DNA of 64,000 nt, taken from Castellaniella denitrificans. Lineage in GTDB: Bacteria > Pseudomonadota > Gammaproteobacteria > Burkholderiales > Burkholderiaceae_B. Below the pieces are notes generated by a model. The model did no database searches and had not been told where the DNA came from. It worked only from the letters and a program-made list of their open reading frames with translations. A program made the position numbers and the translations under genes. Of this stretch, positions 32,455-42,000 are shown piece after piece. Location of the stretch: the NCBI RefSeq assembly GCF_042653765.1, contig NZ_JBHSEZ010000001.1:992001-1056000 (forward strand), read 5' to 3'. Every line of letters starts with the position of its first letter. Positions within the stretch are counted from its first letter, which is position 1.

Positions 32455-33507
32455 ATGAGAACGCACGCCTCCCTCCTCCTGGCCGCCGGACTGGCGCTGG
32501 GCGGACCCGCCGCCCTGGCCGCCGGCGCGCCCGCTGCCGACACGGTGCGGCAAACCGCGCGCCAGTTCTTCCAGCCCATCCCCGCGGCCGAGGCCGTGAT
32601 CAAGGAACGCAACATTTCCGCCGACAGCATCGAGCTGGGCCGCTAGCTGTTCTTCGAACCGCGCCTGTCGCGCAGCCACATCATCAGCTGCAACACCTGT
32701 CACAGCGTCGGCACGGGCGGGGCCGACAACATCCAGACCTCCATCGGCCACGGCTGGCAGCACGGACCGCGCAACTCGCCGACCGTGCTCAACGCACTGT
32801 TCAACGGCGCCCAGTTCTGGGACGGCCGCGCCGCCGACCTGAAGGAACAGGCCAAGGGCCCCGTGCAGGCCAGCGTCGAGATGAACAACACTCCCGCCCA
32901 GGTCGAGGAAACGCTCAAGAGCCTGCCGGAATACGTCGCCCTGTTCCAGAAGGCCTATCCGAAGGACAAGGATCCGGTCAATTTCGAGAACATGGCCCAC
33001 GCCATCGAGGCGTTCGAGAGCACGCTGCTGACCCCGAACTCGAAATTCGACCAGTTCCTGGCCGGCGCCGACAGCCTGGACGAGATCGAGCTCAAGGGCC
33101 TGGACCTGTTCATGAGCAAGGGCTGCGTGGCCTGCCACCAGGGCATCAACGTCGGCGGCCAGGGCTACTTCCCCTTCGGCGTGGTGAAGAAGCCCGGCGC
33201 GGACATCCTGCCGCCGGACGACAAGGGCCGCTTCACCGTGACCAACACCGCCAGCGACGAATACGTGTTCCGCGCGGGACCGCTGCGCAACATCGCCCTG
33301 ACCGCTCCCTATTTCCATAGCGGCGACGTCTGGTCGCTGGAACAGGCCGTGGCCATCATGGGATCCAGCCAGCTGGGCCAGGAACTGAACGACGGCGAGG
33401 TCAAGGCCATCGTCAGCTTCCTGCACACCCTGACCGGCGAGCAGCCCCAGGTGGTCTATCCCACCCTGCCGCCGAGCACGGCCGCCACGCCGCGGCCGCA
33501 GAAGTAG
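32455..33507 (+). pseudogene. Di-haem cytochrome c peroxidase (MauG/CCP family), interrupted by an amber codon
   Basis: The same frame runs from the ATG at 32455 to the TAG before 33508 (350 codons), broken only by TAG at 32644-32646 (codon 64). It falls in ELGR-stop-LFFEPRLSRS, where the family has lysine, so a single AAG-to-TAG change explains it. Upstream is a signal peptide; downstream are CNTCH (residue 79), CVACH (residue 224) and family motifs such as NSPTVLNALFNGAQFWDGR. As read, only a 63-residue stub lacking both haems would be made. A functional enzyme would reduce hydrogen peroxide in the periplasm. The rest of the frame is intact, so the change is recent, a sequencing error, or suppressed. 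Confidence 0.88.
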
Positions 33508-33611
33508 CCCGTCCGTCGGCGCGGGCCTGTCCCCCGGGCGGCAACTCCCTTTGCGCCCCCGGGACGGGCCCACGCAGGGCGGACCACCGATGCGCGGTCC
33601 GCCATTCCTTG

Positions 33612-33648
33612 GCCGCCCGACGCCGGATTCCGGCGCCGGGCGGTTTTT
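33612..33648 (+). terminator. Terminator after the peroxidase gene
   Basis: Stem of CCGCCCG-a-CGCCGG paired with CCGGCG-cc-GGGCGG around ATT, followed by five T (33644-33648) on the plus strand. A classical Rho-independent terminator closing the peroxidase unit. Confidence 0.85.
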
Positions 33649-33703
33649 CCGTTCGGGGCCAGCAGGCCGCGGCGCCATGGATGCCCGCGCCGCGGAGGCC
33701 GGG

Positions 33704-34297
33704 TCAGGGCATCCGGAGTTCGCGCTCGGCCAGGATCTCGTAGAAAGACCCCGCCGGACTCGGCGCCGAGGCCGCCAGCACGCAGCGGCGCGGCGTCCAG
33801 TCCAGGGGCTCGGGCGCCGGCAGCGCGTCCAGATCGCCCGGCGCCGCGCGGCGCAGCAGCGACACGTGCGGCCGGAAAGACTCGTCCGGCCGCGCGCAGC
33901 CCCGGCGCGCCAGCGCCCGCCACAGCCAGCCGTGCAGCGCGTCCAGCCAGGGCGGCGTCGCCGACGGGCCGGCCCAGACGATCCTCGGACCGTGGAAGCG
34001 GCCGTAGCGGTCCAGGCGCAGCGTGCCGCCGATCAATGACGCCTCGTCCAGCAGAGCCGTCAGGTCCGCAATCCGGTCGAGGGGCACCGTGCCCAGGAAG
34101 GCCAGGGTCAGGTGCAGGGTCTCGGGCCGCATGACGCGCCCGCCGAACGCCGCATGGGCCCGGCGCGCCCAGCCGGACAAGGTTGCGGCGGTCGCGGCAT
34201 CCGGCCACAGGGCGAAGAACACGCGCCGGCCGCCGGCGCCGTCTCCCGGAACGCGGGCCGGATCCCGGGGCGCCGATCCGGCCATGCGGGCCGTCAT
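33704..34297 (-). CDS. thpR: RNA 2',3'-cyclic phosphodiesterase (LigT/ThpR, 2H family)
   Basis: 197-residue 2H-phosphoesterase acting on 2',3'-cyclic phosphate RNA ends and historically described as a 2'-5' RNA ligase. The two catalytic motifs are HLTLAFLG (about 62-69) and HVSLLRR (about 150-156, HxSx variant). The ATG at 34297 overlaps the antiporter stop by 4 bases (ATGA), which fixes the start and implies coupled translation. Third gene of the ClC-antiporter-thpR unit; no functional link to ion transport is evident. Confidence 0.9.
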   Translation of the reverse strand: MTARMAGSAPRDPARVPGDGAGGRRVFFALWPDAATAATLSGWARRAHAAFGGRVMRPETLHLTLAFLGTVPLDRIADLTALLDEASLIGGTLRLDRYGRFHGPRIVWAGPSATPPWLDALHGWLWRALARRGCARPDESFRPHVSLLRRAAPGDLDALPAPEPLDWTPRRCVLAASAPSPAGSFYEILAERELRMP

Positions 34298-36132
34298 GAG
34301 GCGCCCGGCGCGCGGCCGGCCGGATCCTCCGCCCCGTTCGCGTCGTCCTCGTGCAGGCCGATGACCGTCCAGCCCGCGCCGGGCTGCAGTTCCTGGTCCA
34401 GGGTGAACGGCAGCGCGTAGCCCTTGGGATTCAGCGCGAACAGCGGAATCACGGGACGGTCCGGGCGGGCGGCCAGGTACTGCGCGAAATCGAAGCTGTC
34501 CGACAGGCGCGTGGCCTTGACCCGGGCGCCGGCCGCCAGCCGGGCGGACAGCTTCCAGTAGCCCAGGTCCGGGGCGAACAGGGTGCGGCCGCGATAGGCC
34601 GCGTCCAGCAGATGCTTTTCGGACTGGCCGGCGTCCTGGGACCGGGGCAGGCTGAAGACCTTGCGCTTGCCGAATTCGTCGCTGGCGCGCGCCGTGATGA
34701 GCTGGTTGGCGTCGTCGCGCACGCCCAGGGCCAGCAGGCGCCCCAGGCCGGTGGTGTCCAGATTGCGCTGGGCGTGCTCGGACACCGGGCTGCCATGATA
34801 GGTGGGCAGGCCCATCATCCGGGCGAGCGACAGGCTGTACCAGTCGCTGTCGCACAGGCGCACCGGCACGCCCTGCTCGTGCAGCGCCTGGCCGATGGCC
34901 CGCGCCACGGGATTGGCGCCCGCGATCAGGAAGCCCACCCGGTCCGGCTCGGCCGCCTTCAGCAGGCGGGCCATGGGCCGCGCCGTCAGGCTCTGCCAGA
35001 TCACCGTGCCGATGATCAGCAGGAAGGTCATCGGCAGCAGCCGGTCGGCGTGCGGGACGTCCATCTTCTCCAGGCGCAGCGCGAACAGGGCGGACACCGC
35101 CGCCGCCACGATGCCGCGCGGCGCGATCCAGGCCAGCAGGCCGCGTTCGCGCCAGTTCAGCCCCGACCCCCAGGTGGAGAACAGCACCTTCAGCGGCCGC
35201 CCCACCCACAGCATCACCGCCAGCACGGCCAGGGCGGGCCAGCCCAGGCCGTACAACTGGCCGGGCGCCACGCGCGCCGCCAGCAGGATGAACAGGGCCG
35301 ACAGCAGGATCTGGCTAAGGGTCTCCTTGAATTCCAGGATGTCGCGCACCGGCACGCCGGGCCGGTTCGCCAGCCAGATGCCCATGATGGTCACGGCCAG
35401 CAGGCCGGATTCGTGCTGCACCGCGTTGGACAGGGCGAAGGCGCCGAACACCAGTGCCAGCACCGACAGGTTGACCAGGGAATCCGGCACCCAGCCGCGC
35501 CGCAGCAGCGTCCCCAGCAGCCAGCCGGCCGCCGCCCCGATGCACAGGCCCGCCGCCAGCGTGGCGCCGAAGGCCCACAGGGCATGGCTCCACTCGTGGG
35601 TCATGCGCAGGGCCACCATCAGGTCGTAGGACACGACGGCCAGCAGGGCGCCGATCGGGTCGATGAGAATGCCTTCCCAGCGCAGGGCGTGCGCCACCGG
35701 CGCCACGGGGCGCACGGTCTTGAGCAGTGGCGCGATGACGGTCGGGCCGGTGACGGCCGTGATGGCGCCGAACAGGATCGCCAGGTCCCAGGGGAAGTCC
35801 AGGAAGACATGCACCGCCACGGCCGCCACCGCCCAGGCGATCAGCGTGCCGCCCGTCACCAGCCGCCGCACCACCCGCTCCAGCCCGCGCGTCTGGTGGA
35901 ACTCCAGCGTCAGGCTGCCTTCGAACAGGATCACGGCCACCGACAGCGATACGAGGGGGAACAGCAGGTCGCCGAACAGGGCGTCCGGGTCCAGCCAGCC
36001 GGCCAGCGGCCCCACGGCGATGCCCGCCAGCAGCAGGAACAGGATCGCCGGCACCCGCAGGCGCCAGGCCAGCCATTGGGCGCCCATGGCCGCCAGGCCG
36101 ATTCCGGCCAGCATCAGTTCAGGATTTCGCAT
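34294..36132 (-). CDS. Cation/proton antiporter (CPA family) with C-terminal RCK-like domain
   Basis: 612 residues from the ATG at 36132. About 12 membrane helices (residues 5-390) include AILFGAITAVTGPTVIAPLL and GILIDPIGALLAVV, typical of Na+/H+ or K+/H+ exchangers. The cytoplasmic part (about 400-600) has a Rossmann segment VGFLIAGANPVARAIGQAL like an RCK/TrkA-N domain, suggesting nucleotide regulation. Which cation is carried cannot be told. Its start overlaps the ClC gene end by 14 bases and its end overlaps thpR. Confidence 0.88.
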   Translation of the reverse strand: MRNPELMLAGIGLAAMGAQWLAWRLRVPAILFLLLAGIAVGPLAGWLDPDALFGDLLFPLVSLSVAVILFEGSLTLEFHQTRGLERVVRRLVTGGTLIAWAVAAVAVHVFLDFPWDLAILFGAITAVTGPTVIAPLLKTVRPVAPVAHALRWEGILIDPIGALLAVVSYDLMVALRMTHEWSHALWAFGATLAAGLCIGAAAGWLLGTLLRRGWVPDSLVNLSVLALVFGAFALSNAVQHESGLLAVTIMGIWLANRPGVPVRDILEFKETLSQILLSALFILLAARVAPGQLYGLGWPALAVLAVMLWVGRPLKVLFSTWGSGLNWRERGLLAWIAPRGIVAAAVSALFALRLEKMDVPHADRLLPMTFLLIIGTVIWQSLTARPMARLLKAAEPDRVGFLIAGANPVARAIGQALHEQGVPVRLCDSDWYSLSLARMMGLPTYHGSPVSEHAQRNLDTTGLGRLLALGVRDDANQLITARASDEFGKRKVFSLPRSQDAGQSEKHLLDAAYRGRTLFAPDLGYWKLSARLAAGARVKATRLSDSFDFAQYLAARPDRPVIPLFALNPKGYALPFTLDQELQPGAGWTVIGLHEDDANGAEDPAGRAPGAS

Positions 36133-37567
36133 CGTTCGGCCCCTTTTCCGCGGCGTCCCGCCCGCCGCCCGCGCGGCGGCCGGCGCCCGGCCAGATCCGC
36201 CATCCCCGCGTCCGCATCCGCCGCCAACCCTTGAGCAGGCCATAGGAAAGATGCGTCTTTTCCTGGCTCACCGGGATGTCCGGCCGCACCCGGATCCAGG
36301 AGGACTTGGCATACCCCAGGCGCTGGTCCGGATAGACGCTGCGGTGGCCGATGATCAGGTAGGCGGCGATGGCCGGGCCGGCCGCGTACAGCGTGCCGAC
36401 CGCGCCGCCGAACAGCTCCACGCCCATCAGGATGGCGGCCAGCGGCGTGTTCGACGCGGCGGCCACCACCGACACCAGCCCCACGGCGGCACCCAGGGAG
36501 GGACTGATGCCGAACAGGTGCGCGAAGGCGTTGCCCGCCACGGCGCCGATGACGAACTGGGGCGTGACGATGCCGCCGTAGAATCCCGAGCCCAGGGTCA
36601 CCGCCACCAGGATCGTCTTCCACAGGAAGCCCGCGTAGGGCATGGCCTCGCCCGCCAGGGCCCGGTCCATGAGCGGCAGGCTCAGGCCCAGGTAGTCCGT
36701 CGGGATGGCGAAGGACACCAGCAGCGCCAGCGCCAGGCCGCCCGCCAGCGGCATCAGCGGCGGCCACACGTTCCATCGGGCCTGCAGCCGCTGGCAGGCG
36801 TTGCGCACGGCGTAGATCAGGTCCACGAACACGCGCGCCACCAGCCCGCACAGCATGCCGACCAGGAGGGTGCGCAGGAACAGCGATTCGGAAAACACCG
36901 GCAGCACGTCGATGGCGTACTGCTCGTAGGGAATGCCCAGGGCCTTGCTGACCTGGTACGAGGTCATCCCCGCGATCAGGGCGGGAAACAGGAAGTCGTG
37001 GCGGATGCGGCCGATGATCAGCATTTCCACGCCGTACAGGGCGCCGGCGATGGGCGTGCCGAACACGCTGGCGAAGCCGGCGCTGACGCCGCAGGCCACG
37101 ACGCGCTGGCGCAGTTCGGCGTTCAGCCGGAACACCTGGCCGACCGCCGCGCCCAGCGACGCCCCCAGGTGGGAGCAGGGGCCTTCCTTGCCGGCCGATC
37201 CGCCGCTGGCCAGCGTGATGACGGCCGCCACCGGCTTGATCCACAGGGTGCGCCAGGGCATGCGGCCGCCCTGCTCGTGCACGGCGGCGAAGATGGAATC
37301 CTTCAGGCCCGAAGCTTCCAGGCGGCGGCGCGCGTGCCCCATCAGCAGGCCGTTGGCCAGCCCCGCCAGGGGCAGCAGGACCCAGTAGGCCCACAGGGGC
37401 ATCGACTGGGTGCGCCCGGTCGCGAAGAACAGCGCGTGCAGGAACAGGCTGGTGCCGGCGCCGACCACCAGGCCGGTCAGGGAGGCCAAGATCAGCCATT
37501 GCAGCACCGTCGCCAGCATCACGGCGGGTTCCAGCAGATCGATACGGGGCGCGGAGGGCAGTTTCAT
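36119..37567 (-). CDS. ClC-type chloride channel/exchanger
   Basis: 482 residues, about 10-12 helices. The selectivity motifs are recognisable: SGGSAGKEGPCSHLGA (GKEGP motif with gating Glu), GFASVFGTPIAGALYGVE and GSGFYGGIVTPQFVIGA. ClC proteins move chloride, often in exchange for protons. First gene of a three-gene unit with an antiporter, so the pair may couple ion and pH balance (inference). It diverges from the TAXI-TRAP genes with 193 bp between them. Confidence 0.92.
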   Translation of the reverse strand: MKLPSAPRIDLLEPAVMLATVLQWLILASLTGLVVGAGTSLFLHALFFATGRTQSMPLWAYWVLLPLAGLANGLLMGHARRRLEASGLKDSIFAAVHEQGGRMPWRTLWIKPVAAVITLASGGSAGKEGPCSHLGASLGAAVGQVFRLNAELRQRVVACGVSAGFASVFGTPIAGALYGVEMLIIGRIRHDFLFPALIAGMTSYQVSKALGIPYEQYAIDVLPVFSESLFLRTLLVGMLCGLVARVFVDLIYAVRNACQRLQARWNVWPPLMPLAGGLALALLVSFAIPTDYLGLSLPLMDRALAGEAMPYAGFLWKTILVAVTLGSGFYGGIVTPQFVIGAVAGNAFAHLFGISPSLGAAVGLVSVVAAASNTPLAAILMGVELFGGAVGTLYAAGPAIAAYLIIGHRSVYPDQRLGYAKSSWIRVRPDIPVSQEKTHLSYGLLKGWRRMRTRGWRIWPGAGRRAGGGRDAAEKGPNDAKS

Positions 37568-37760
37568 GGAGCGGGCGGCGGACGCGCCCGATGCGGGCCT
37601 GATCCCGGGCAGTATAGCCGAGGCCGCAACCGCCTTTCCCCGGGCCTCGCCACGCCGGAAGAATCCGCGTCCGCTTTAGGGTGATTACGGAGTGGAGCGC
37701 GGAGCGACCCTTGATACCATGCTGATTCGCATCCCCATCGCAACTGAAGAGGAACCCACC

Positions 37761-38720
37761 ATGCCCATCAACAAATGGCTGGCCGCGTGCGCCATGGCGG
37801 TCACCGCCGCCATCGCCGCCGCTCCCGCTCAGGCGGACACCAAGTTCATCAACATCCTGACCGGCGGCCAGAGCGGCGTCTACTACCCGCTGGGCGTGGC
37901 GCTGTCCCAGATCTACAACAAGCACATCCCCGACGCCAAGTCCACCGCCCAGGTCTCCAAGGCCTCGGCCGAAAACATGAACCTGCTGCAGGCCGGGCGC
38001 GGCGAACTCGCGTTCGCGCTGGCCGACACCGTGTCCGACGCCTACACCGGCAACGCCGAGGCCGGCTTCAAGGCCCCGCTGAAGAACCTGCGCGGCATGA
38101 CGGCCACCTACAACAACTACATCCAGATCGTCGCCAACGGCGATTCCGGCATCAAGACCCTGGCCGACCTGAAAGGCAAGCGCATTTCCGTGGGCGCCGC
38201 CCGCTCCGGCACGGAACTCAACGCCCGCGCCGTCCTCAAGGCCGCCGGCCTGAGCTACGCCGACTTCGACAAGGTCGAATACCTGCCCTTCGGCGAGTCG
38301 GTCGAACTGATGAAGAACCGCCAGCTGGACGTGACCCTGCAGTCCGCCGGCCTGGGCGTGTCTTCCATCCGCGACCTGGCGACCTCGGTCAAGATCACGG
38401 TCGTGCCCATCCCGGCCGACGTCATCGCCAAGATCGGCAACGCGGCCTATCAGCCGGCCACCATCCCCGCCGGCACCTACGAGGGTCAGACCGAGGACAC
38501 GCCCACGGCGGCGGTGCCGAACTTCCTGGTGACCGCCTCGACGGTGCCCGACGACCTGGTCTACCAGATGACCAAGGTGTTCTACGAGCAGCTCGACACC
38601 CTGAAGTCCGCCCACAACGCCGCCAAGTCGATCCAGCTCGACAACGCCCTGAAGGGCATGCCGGTGCCTCTGCATCCGGGCGCCGAGCGCTACTACAAGG
38701 AAGTGGGCCTGATCAAGTGA
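37761..38720 (+). CDS. TAXI-family TRAP transporter solute-binding protein
   Basis: Periplasmic receptor of a TRAP uptake system. 319 residues from the ATG at 37761 (AAGAGGAA upstream) with signal peptide ending APAQA-DTKF. FINILTGGQSGVYYPLGVALSQIYN is the TAXI hallmark, and DLKGKRISVGAARSGTELNARAVL follows. The ligand is unknown; TAXI receptors typically bind dicarboxylates or amino acids. A terminator-like hairpin separates it from the permease, consistent with extra production of the binding protein. Confidence 0.93.
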   Translation: MPINKWLAACAMAVTAAIAAAPAQADTKFINILTGGQSGVYYPLGVALSQIYNKHIPDAKSTAQVSKASAENMNLLQAGRGELAFALADTVSDAYTGNAEAGFKAPLKNLRGMTATYNNYIQIVANGDSGIKTLADLKGKRISVGAARSGTELNARAVLKAAGLSYADFDKVEYLPFGESVELMKNRQLDVTLQSAGLGVSSIRDLATSVKITVVPIPADVIAKIGNAAYQPATIPAGTYEGQTEDTPTAAVPNFLVTASTVPDDLVYQMTKVFYEQLDTLKSAHNAAKSIQLDNALKGMPVPLHPGAERYYKEVGLIK

Positions 38721-38786
38721 TCGCGCGCGGGCGCTGCGCCGCCTCCGGATACGGCCGGGGCCGCCGCGCTCCCTCCCATCCCTCCG

Positions 38787-38818
38787 GGCGGTTCCGACCT
38801 GCGTCTGAACCGCCTTTT
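38787..38818 (+). terminator. Intra-operon terminator between TRAP receptor and permease
   Basis: GGCGGTTC (38787-38794) pairs with GAACCGCC (38807-38814) around a 12-base loop, followed by TTTTC. Located 20 bases before the permease ATG, it could end a fraction of transcripts after the receptor gene. Confidence 0.6.
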
Positions 38819-38838
38819 CAATCCCCAGGTTTCCGCTC

Positions 38839-40857
38839 ATGAGCTCTCCCCACGATACCGCGGCCCAACCCCTGCCGCGCGGCATCTTCTGGATCGCCGT
38901 CGTCTTTTCCTGCTTCCAGATCTGGACCGCGGCCTACAGCCCCCTGTCCAGCCAGGTGGTCCGCTGCATCCACGTCGGCTTCGTGCTGCTGATGGTCTTC
39001 TCCCTGTATTCCGGCGGCGGCCGCGCGAACCGGACGCTGGGCTGGGGCCTGGGCATCCTGGGCTTCGCCCTGAGCCTGTACCACTGGGTCTTCGAATCCG
39101 ACCTGACGGCGCGCGCCGGCCAGATGACCGACGCCGACATGGTGGTGGGCATCATCACCATCCTGCTGGTCTTCGAGGCCACCCGCCGGATGATGGGCTG
39201 GGCGCTGCCCATCATCTGCGGCCTGTTCCTGGCCTACGGCCTGTTCGGCCAGTACATCCCCGGCCCCTTCATGCACCGCGGCTACGGCTTCGACCAGATC
39301 GTCGGCACCCTGGGCTTCGGGGTCGAGGGCATCTACGGCACGCCGACCTACGTGTCGTCCACCTACATCTACCTGTTCATCCTGTTCGGCGCGTTCCTGG
39401 AACAGGCGGGCATGATCCAGCTGTTCAGCGACTTCTCGATGGGCATGGTCGGCCACGCGCGCGGCGGTCCGGCCAAGGTGGCGGTGATCAGTTCCGGCCT
39501 GATGGGCACCATCAACGGCTCGGGCGTCGCCAACGTCGTGACCACCGGCCAGTTCACCATCCCGCTGATGAAGCGCTTCGGCTATTCCTCCGCCTTCGCC
39601 GGCGGGGTCGAGGCCACCTCCAGCATGGGCGGGCAGATCATGCCGCCGGTGATGGGGGCGGTCGCCTTCATCATGGCCGAAACCCTCAACATCCCCTACG
39701 TGGAAGTCGTCAAGGCGGCCGTCATCCCGGCCATCCTGTACTTCACCACCGCCTTCATCACCGTCCACCTGGAAGCCGGCCGGCGCGGCCTGCACGGCCT
39801 GGCCAAGGAAGACTGCCCCGACCCCTGGAAGGCCGTGCGCGACCGCTGGTACCTGCTGCTGCCCCTGATCGGCCTGGTGGTGCTGCTGTTCTCCGGCTAC
39901 ACGCCGCTGTTCTCCGGCACCATCGGCCTGGGCCTGACGGTGATCCTGATCTTCGGCGCCGCCGTCATCCAGGGCGCCTCGCCGATCATCCTGCGCTACG
40001 TCTTCTGGCTGCTGCTGGGCATCGCCTGCGCGGGCTTCATCCGGTTCGGCGTCACGGACTTCTTCGTCATCGTCGCCGTGCTGGGCCTGGCGCTGCTGGT
40101 CCGCAAGCACGGGCGCGACACCCTGCGGCTGGCCCTCGATTCCCTGGCCGAGGGCGCGCGCAACGCCCTGTCGGTCGCGGCGGCCTGCGCGCTGGTGGGG
40201 GTCATCATCGGCATCATCAACCTGACCGGCGTGGCCGCCGAATTCGGCGGTCAGGTCATCGCCATCGGCGAGAACAACCTGTTCCTGGCGCTGTTCCTGA
40301 CCATGGTCACCTGCCTGGTGCTGGGCATGGGCATCCCGACGATCCCGAACTACATCATCACCAGTTCGCTGGCCGCGCCCATCCTACTGAAGCTGGGCGT
40401 GCCGCTGATCATCTCGCACATGTTCGTGTTCTATTTCGGCATCATGGCCGACCTGACCCCGCCGGTGGCGCTGGCGGCCTTCGCCGCCGCGCCCATCGCC
40501 CGGGAAAACGGCCTGAAGATCAGCATCCAGGCGCTGCGCGTGGCCGTGGCCGGCTTCGTGATCCCCTACATGGCCGTCTACTCGCCGGCCCTGATGCTGC
40601 AGGGCGGCGGCGCGCTGGACGTGGCCTACATCGTCTTCAAGGCCCTGGTCGCCATCACGCTGTGGGCGGCCGGCATCACCGGCTTCCTGCTGACACCGAT
40701 CAGTTGGTTCGAGCGGCTCTACGCCATCGCCGCGGCCATCCTGCTGGTGGCGGCGATCCCGCTGACCGACGACATCGGCTTCGCGGCCACGGCGCTCTTC
40801 GCGGCCTGGCACGTGGTGCGCAGCCGCCGCGCCCGCGCGGCGGGAGCGGCCGCCTGA
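38839..40857 (+). CDS. TRAP transporter fused permease (4TM-12TM)
   Basis: 672 residues with some 16-18 membrane helices. The N-terminal third resembles the small DctQ-like subunit and the rest the DctM-type permease; segments AKVAVISSGLMGTINGSGVANVV and GVEATSSMGGQIMPPVMGAVAF are diagnostic of the fused family that works with TAXI receptors. It uses an ion gradient, not ATP. The stop overlaps the DUF1850 start (TGATG). Confidence 0.95.
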   Translation: MSSPHDTAAQPLPRGIFWIAVVFSCFQIWTAAYSPLSSQVVRCIHVGFVLLMVFSLYSGGGRANRTLGWGLGILGFALSLYHWVFESDLTARAGQMTDADMVVGIITILLVFEATRRMMGWALPIICGLFLAYGLFGQYIPGPFMHRGYGFDQIVGTLGFGVEGIYGTPTYVSSTYIYLFILFGAFLEQAGMIQLFSDFSMGMVGHARGGPAKVAVISSGLMGTINGSGVANVVTTGQFTIPLMKRFGYSSAFAGGVEATSSMGGQIMPPVMGAVAFIMAETLNIPYVEVVKAAVIPAILYFTTAFITVHLEAGRRGLHGLAKEDCPDPWKAVRDRWYLLLPLIGLVVLLFSGYTPLFSGTIGLGLTVILIFGAAVIQGASPIILRYVFWLLLGIACAGFIRFGVTDFFVIVAVLGLALLVRKHGRDTLRLALDSLAEGARNALSVAAACALVGVIIGIINLTGVAAEFGGQVIAIGENNLFLALFLTMVTCLVLGMGIPTIPNYIITSSLAAPILLKLGVPLIISHMFVFYFGIMADLTPPVALAAFAAAPIARENGLKISIQALRVAVAGFVIPYMAVYSPALMLQGGGALDVAYIVFKALVAITLWAAGITGFLLTPISWFERLYAIAAAILLVAAIPLTDDIGFAATALFAAWHVVRSRRARAAGAAA

Positions 40858-41270
40858 TGCTGGACGCCCTGGGGATCTGCCTGACCCTGGCGGCGGCGCC
40901 CCGGGTGCCGCCGCGCTTCGTACCGGTCCAGGCCTTCACGCTGGCCTGGACCCACTCGATCGAGAAGATCCGCTGGGAAGAGGACTACACGGTCCGCGCA
41001 GGCCCGGACGGACGGCCGGTCCTGGTCCCGGGCCAGGCGCGCATCCTGGGTTCCGGCGCGGGCATGGAGCCCCCGCAGGACGCCACGCTGCGTCCCGACG
41101 GCTGGTACGTCTACCAGCCCCGCACCGGCCCGCTGGACGAATTGCGCCTGTCGCGCTCGCCCTACACCGCCGACTACGACTGGTGCGTCGGCGGGCGCTG
41201 CGAGCCCATGCGGGGCATCATGCCGACCGACGGCGACGTGACGCTGATGCGGCCCTGCCGGGCGCCCTAG
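40857..41270 (+). CDS. DUF1850 protein associated with TAXI-TRAP transporter
   Basis: 137 residues with a short hydrophobic N-terminus, possibly a signal or anchor. The core TLAWTHSIEKIRWEEDYTV matches DUF1850, whose members nearly always sit beside TAXI-TRAP permeases and are presumed accessory. The ATG at 40857 overlaps the permease stop, implying coupled synthesis. The function is not known. Confidence 0.85.
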   Translation: MLDALGICLTLAAAPRVPPRFVPVQAFTLAWTHSIEKIRWEEDYTVRAGPDGRPVLVPGQARILGSGAGMEPPQDATLRPDGWYVYQPRTGPLDELRLSRSPYTADYDWCVGGRCEPMRGIMPTDGDVTLMRPCRAP

Positions 41271-41352
41271 CCTCGCCCCGCATCCGCCAGGAAGCCGTCG
41301 GTCCCGGGCCGGCGGACGGACAGGCGGCCGGCTCCGGTCCGCGCCGGGTACT

Positions 41353-41949
41353 TCATGCGACCGCCCGGGCCCTGCCGACCGCCGGAGTCTCGTCCCATTC
41401 CTGTTCCTCCTGGGGCGTCGGTCCGGCCAGGATCAGGACAGGCTCGGACAGCGGCGCGAGCGACCGCAGCCAGGCCAGTTCCTCGGCCAGCCAGCGGCGG
41501 CGCACCGACACGATCAGGAACATGATCGAAGCCGTGACCAGGGCGACGATCATGGCGGAAAACGCCATCGACAGCCTGGCCGGCAGAGCCGAAAAGTCCC
41601 CGTCGACCAGGTCGCGCAAGGCCGGACCCATCAGGATCATGGCCGCCACCAGGCCCATCGTGGGCGCCACGATGGACACGATGCGCGGCGTTTCCAGCAG
41701 CCGGCGCACCGCCACGTCCCACTCGTCGCCCTGGGCGGCGGGGTGCCCGGCCGCCCAGCGCAGCAAATCGAAATGGCGCAGATCGTGCGTCTCGCGCCCC
41801 GGCGCGCGACCGCGCCGCCGCCACCAGCAGGCCAGGAAACTGCCCAGCGCCTGGAGCGCGTAGAGGAATAGCAGTGCGATGATCGCCAGGGTCGGAATCA
41901 GGAACATCTGGCCCACCTGGTACACCAGTGTTCCGAGCAATGGGCTCAT
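41353..41949 (-). CDS. Orphan MotA/TolQ/ExbB-like membrane protein, Fur-controlled
   Basis: 198 residues from the ATG at 41949 (GAGGAG upstream). Three hydrophobic segments: about 8-35, RIVSIVAPTMGLVAAMILMGP, and LSMAFSAMIVALVTASIMFLIVS; the order and the last two helices resemble the MotA/TolQ/ExbB proton-channel fold. No ExbD, TolR, TonB or MotB partner is nearby. The promoter (TTGATA-17-TAGAAT, 42001-42029) contains a Fur box, so iron should repress it. The protein may energise an iron-related process with an unlinked partner; this is inference. The C-terminal tail is acidic and Pro-containing. Confidence 0.7.
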   Translation of the reverse strand: MSPLLGTLVYQVGQMFLIPTLAIIALLFLYALQALGSFLACWWRRRGRAPGRETHDLRHFDLLRWAAGHPAAQGDEWDVAVRRLLETPRIVSIVAPTMGLVAAMILMGPALRDLVDGDFSALPARLSMAFSAMIVALVTASIMFLIVSVRRRWLAEELAWLRSLAPLSEPVLILAGPTPQEEQEWDETPAVGRARAVA

Positions 41950-42000
41950 GGGTCGACTCCTCAGGGAGCGGGCGGGTCGCACGGCGACACGCCCACGTAG

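Noticed and set aside
32644..32646. Recoded TAG (pyrrolysine) in the peroxidase gene
   Set aside because: No pyrrolysine genes are seen and the family has plain Lys here; a point mutation or read error is simpler.
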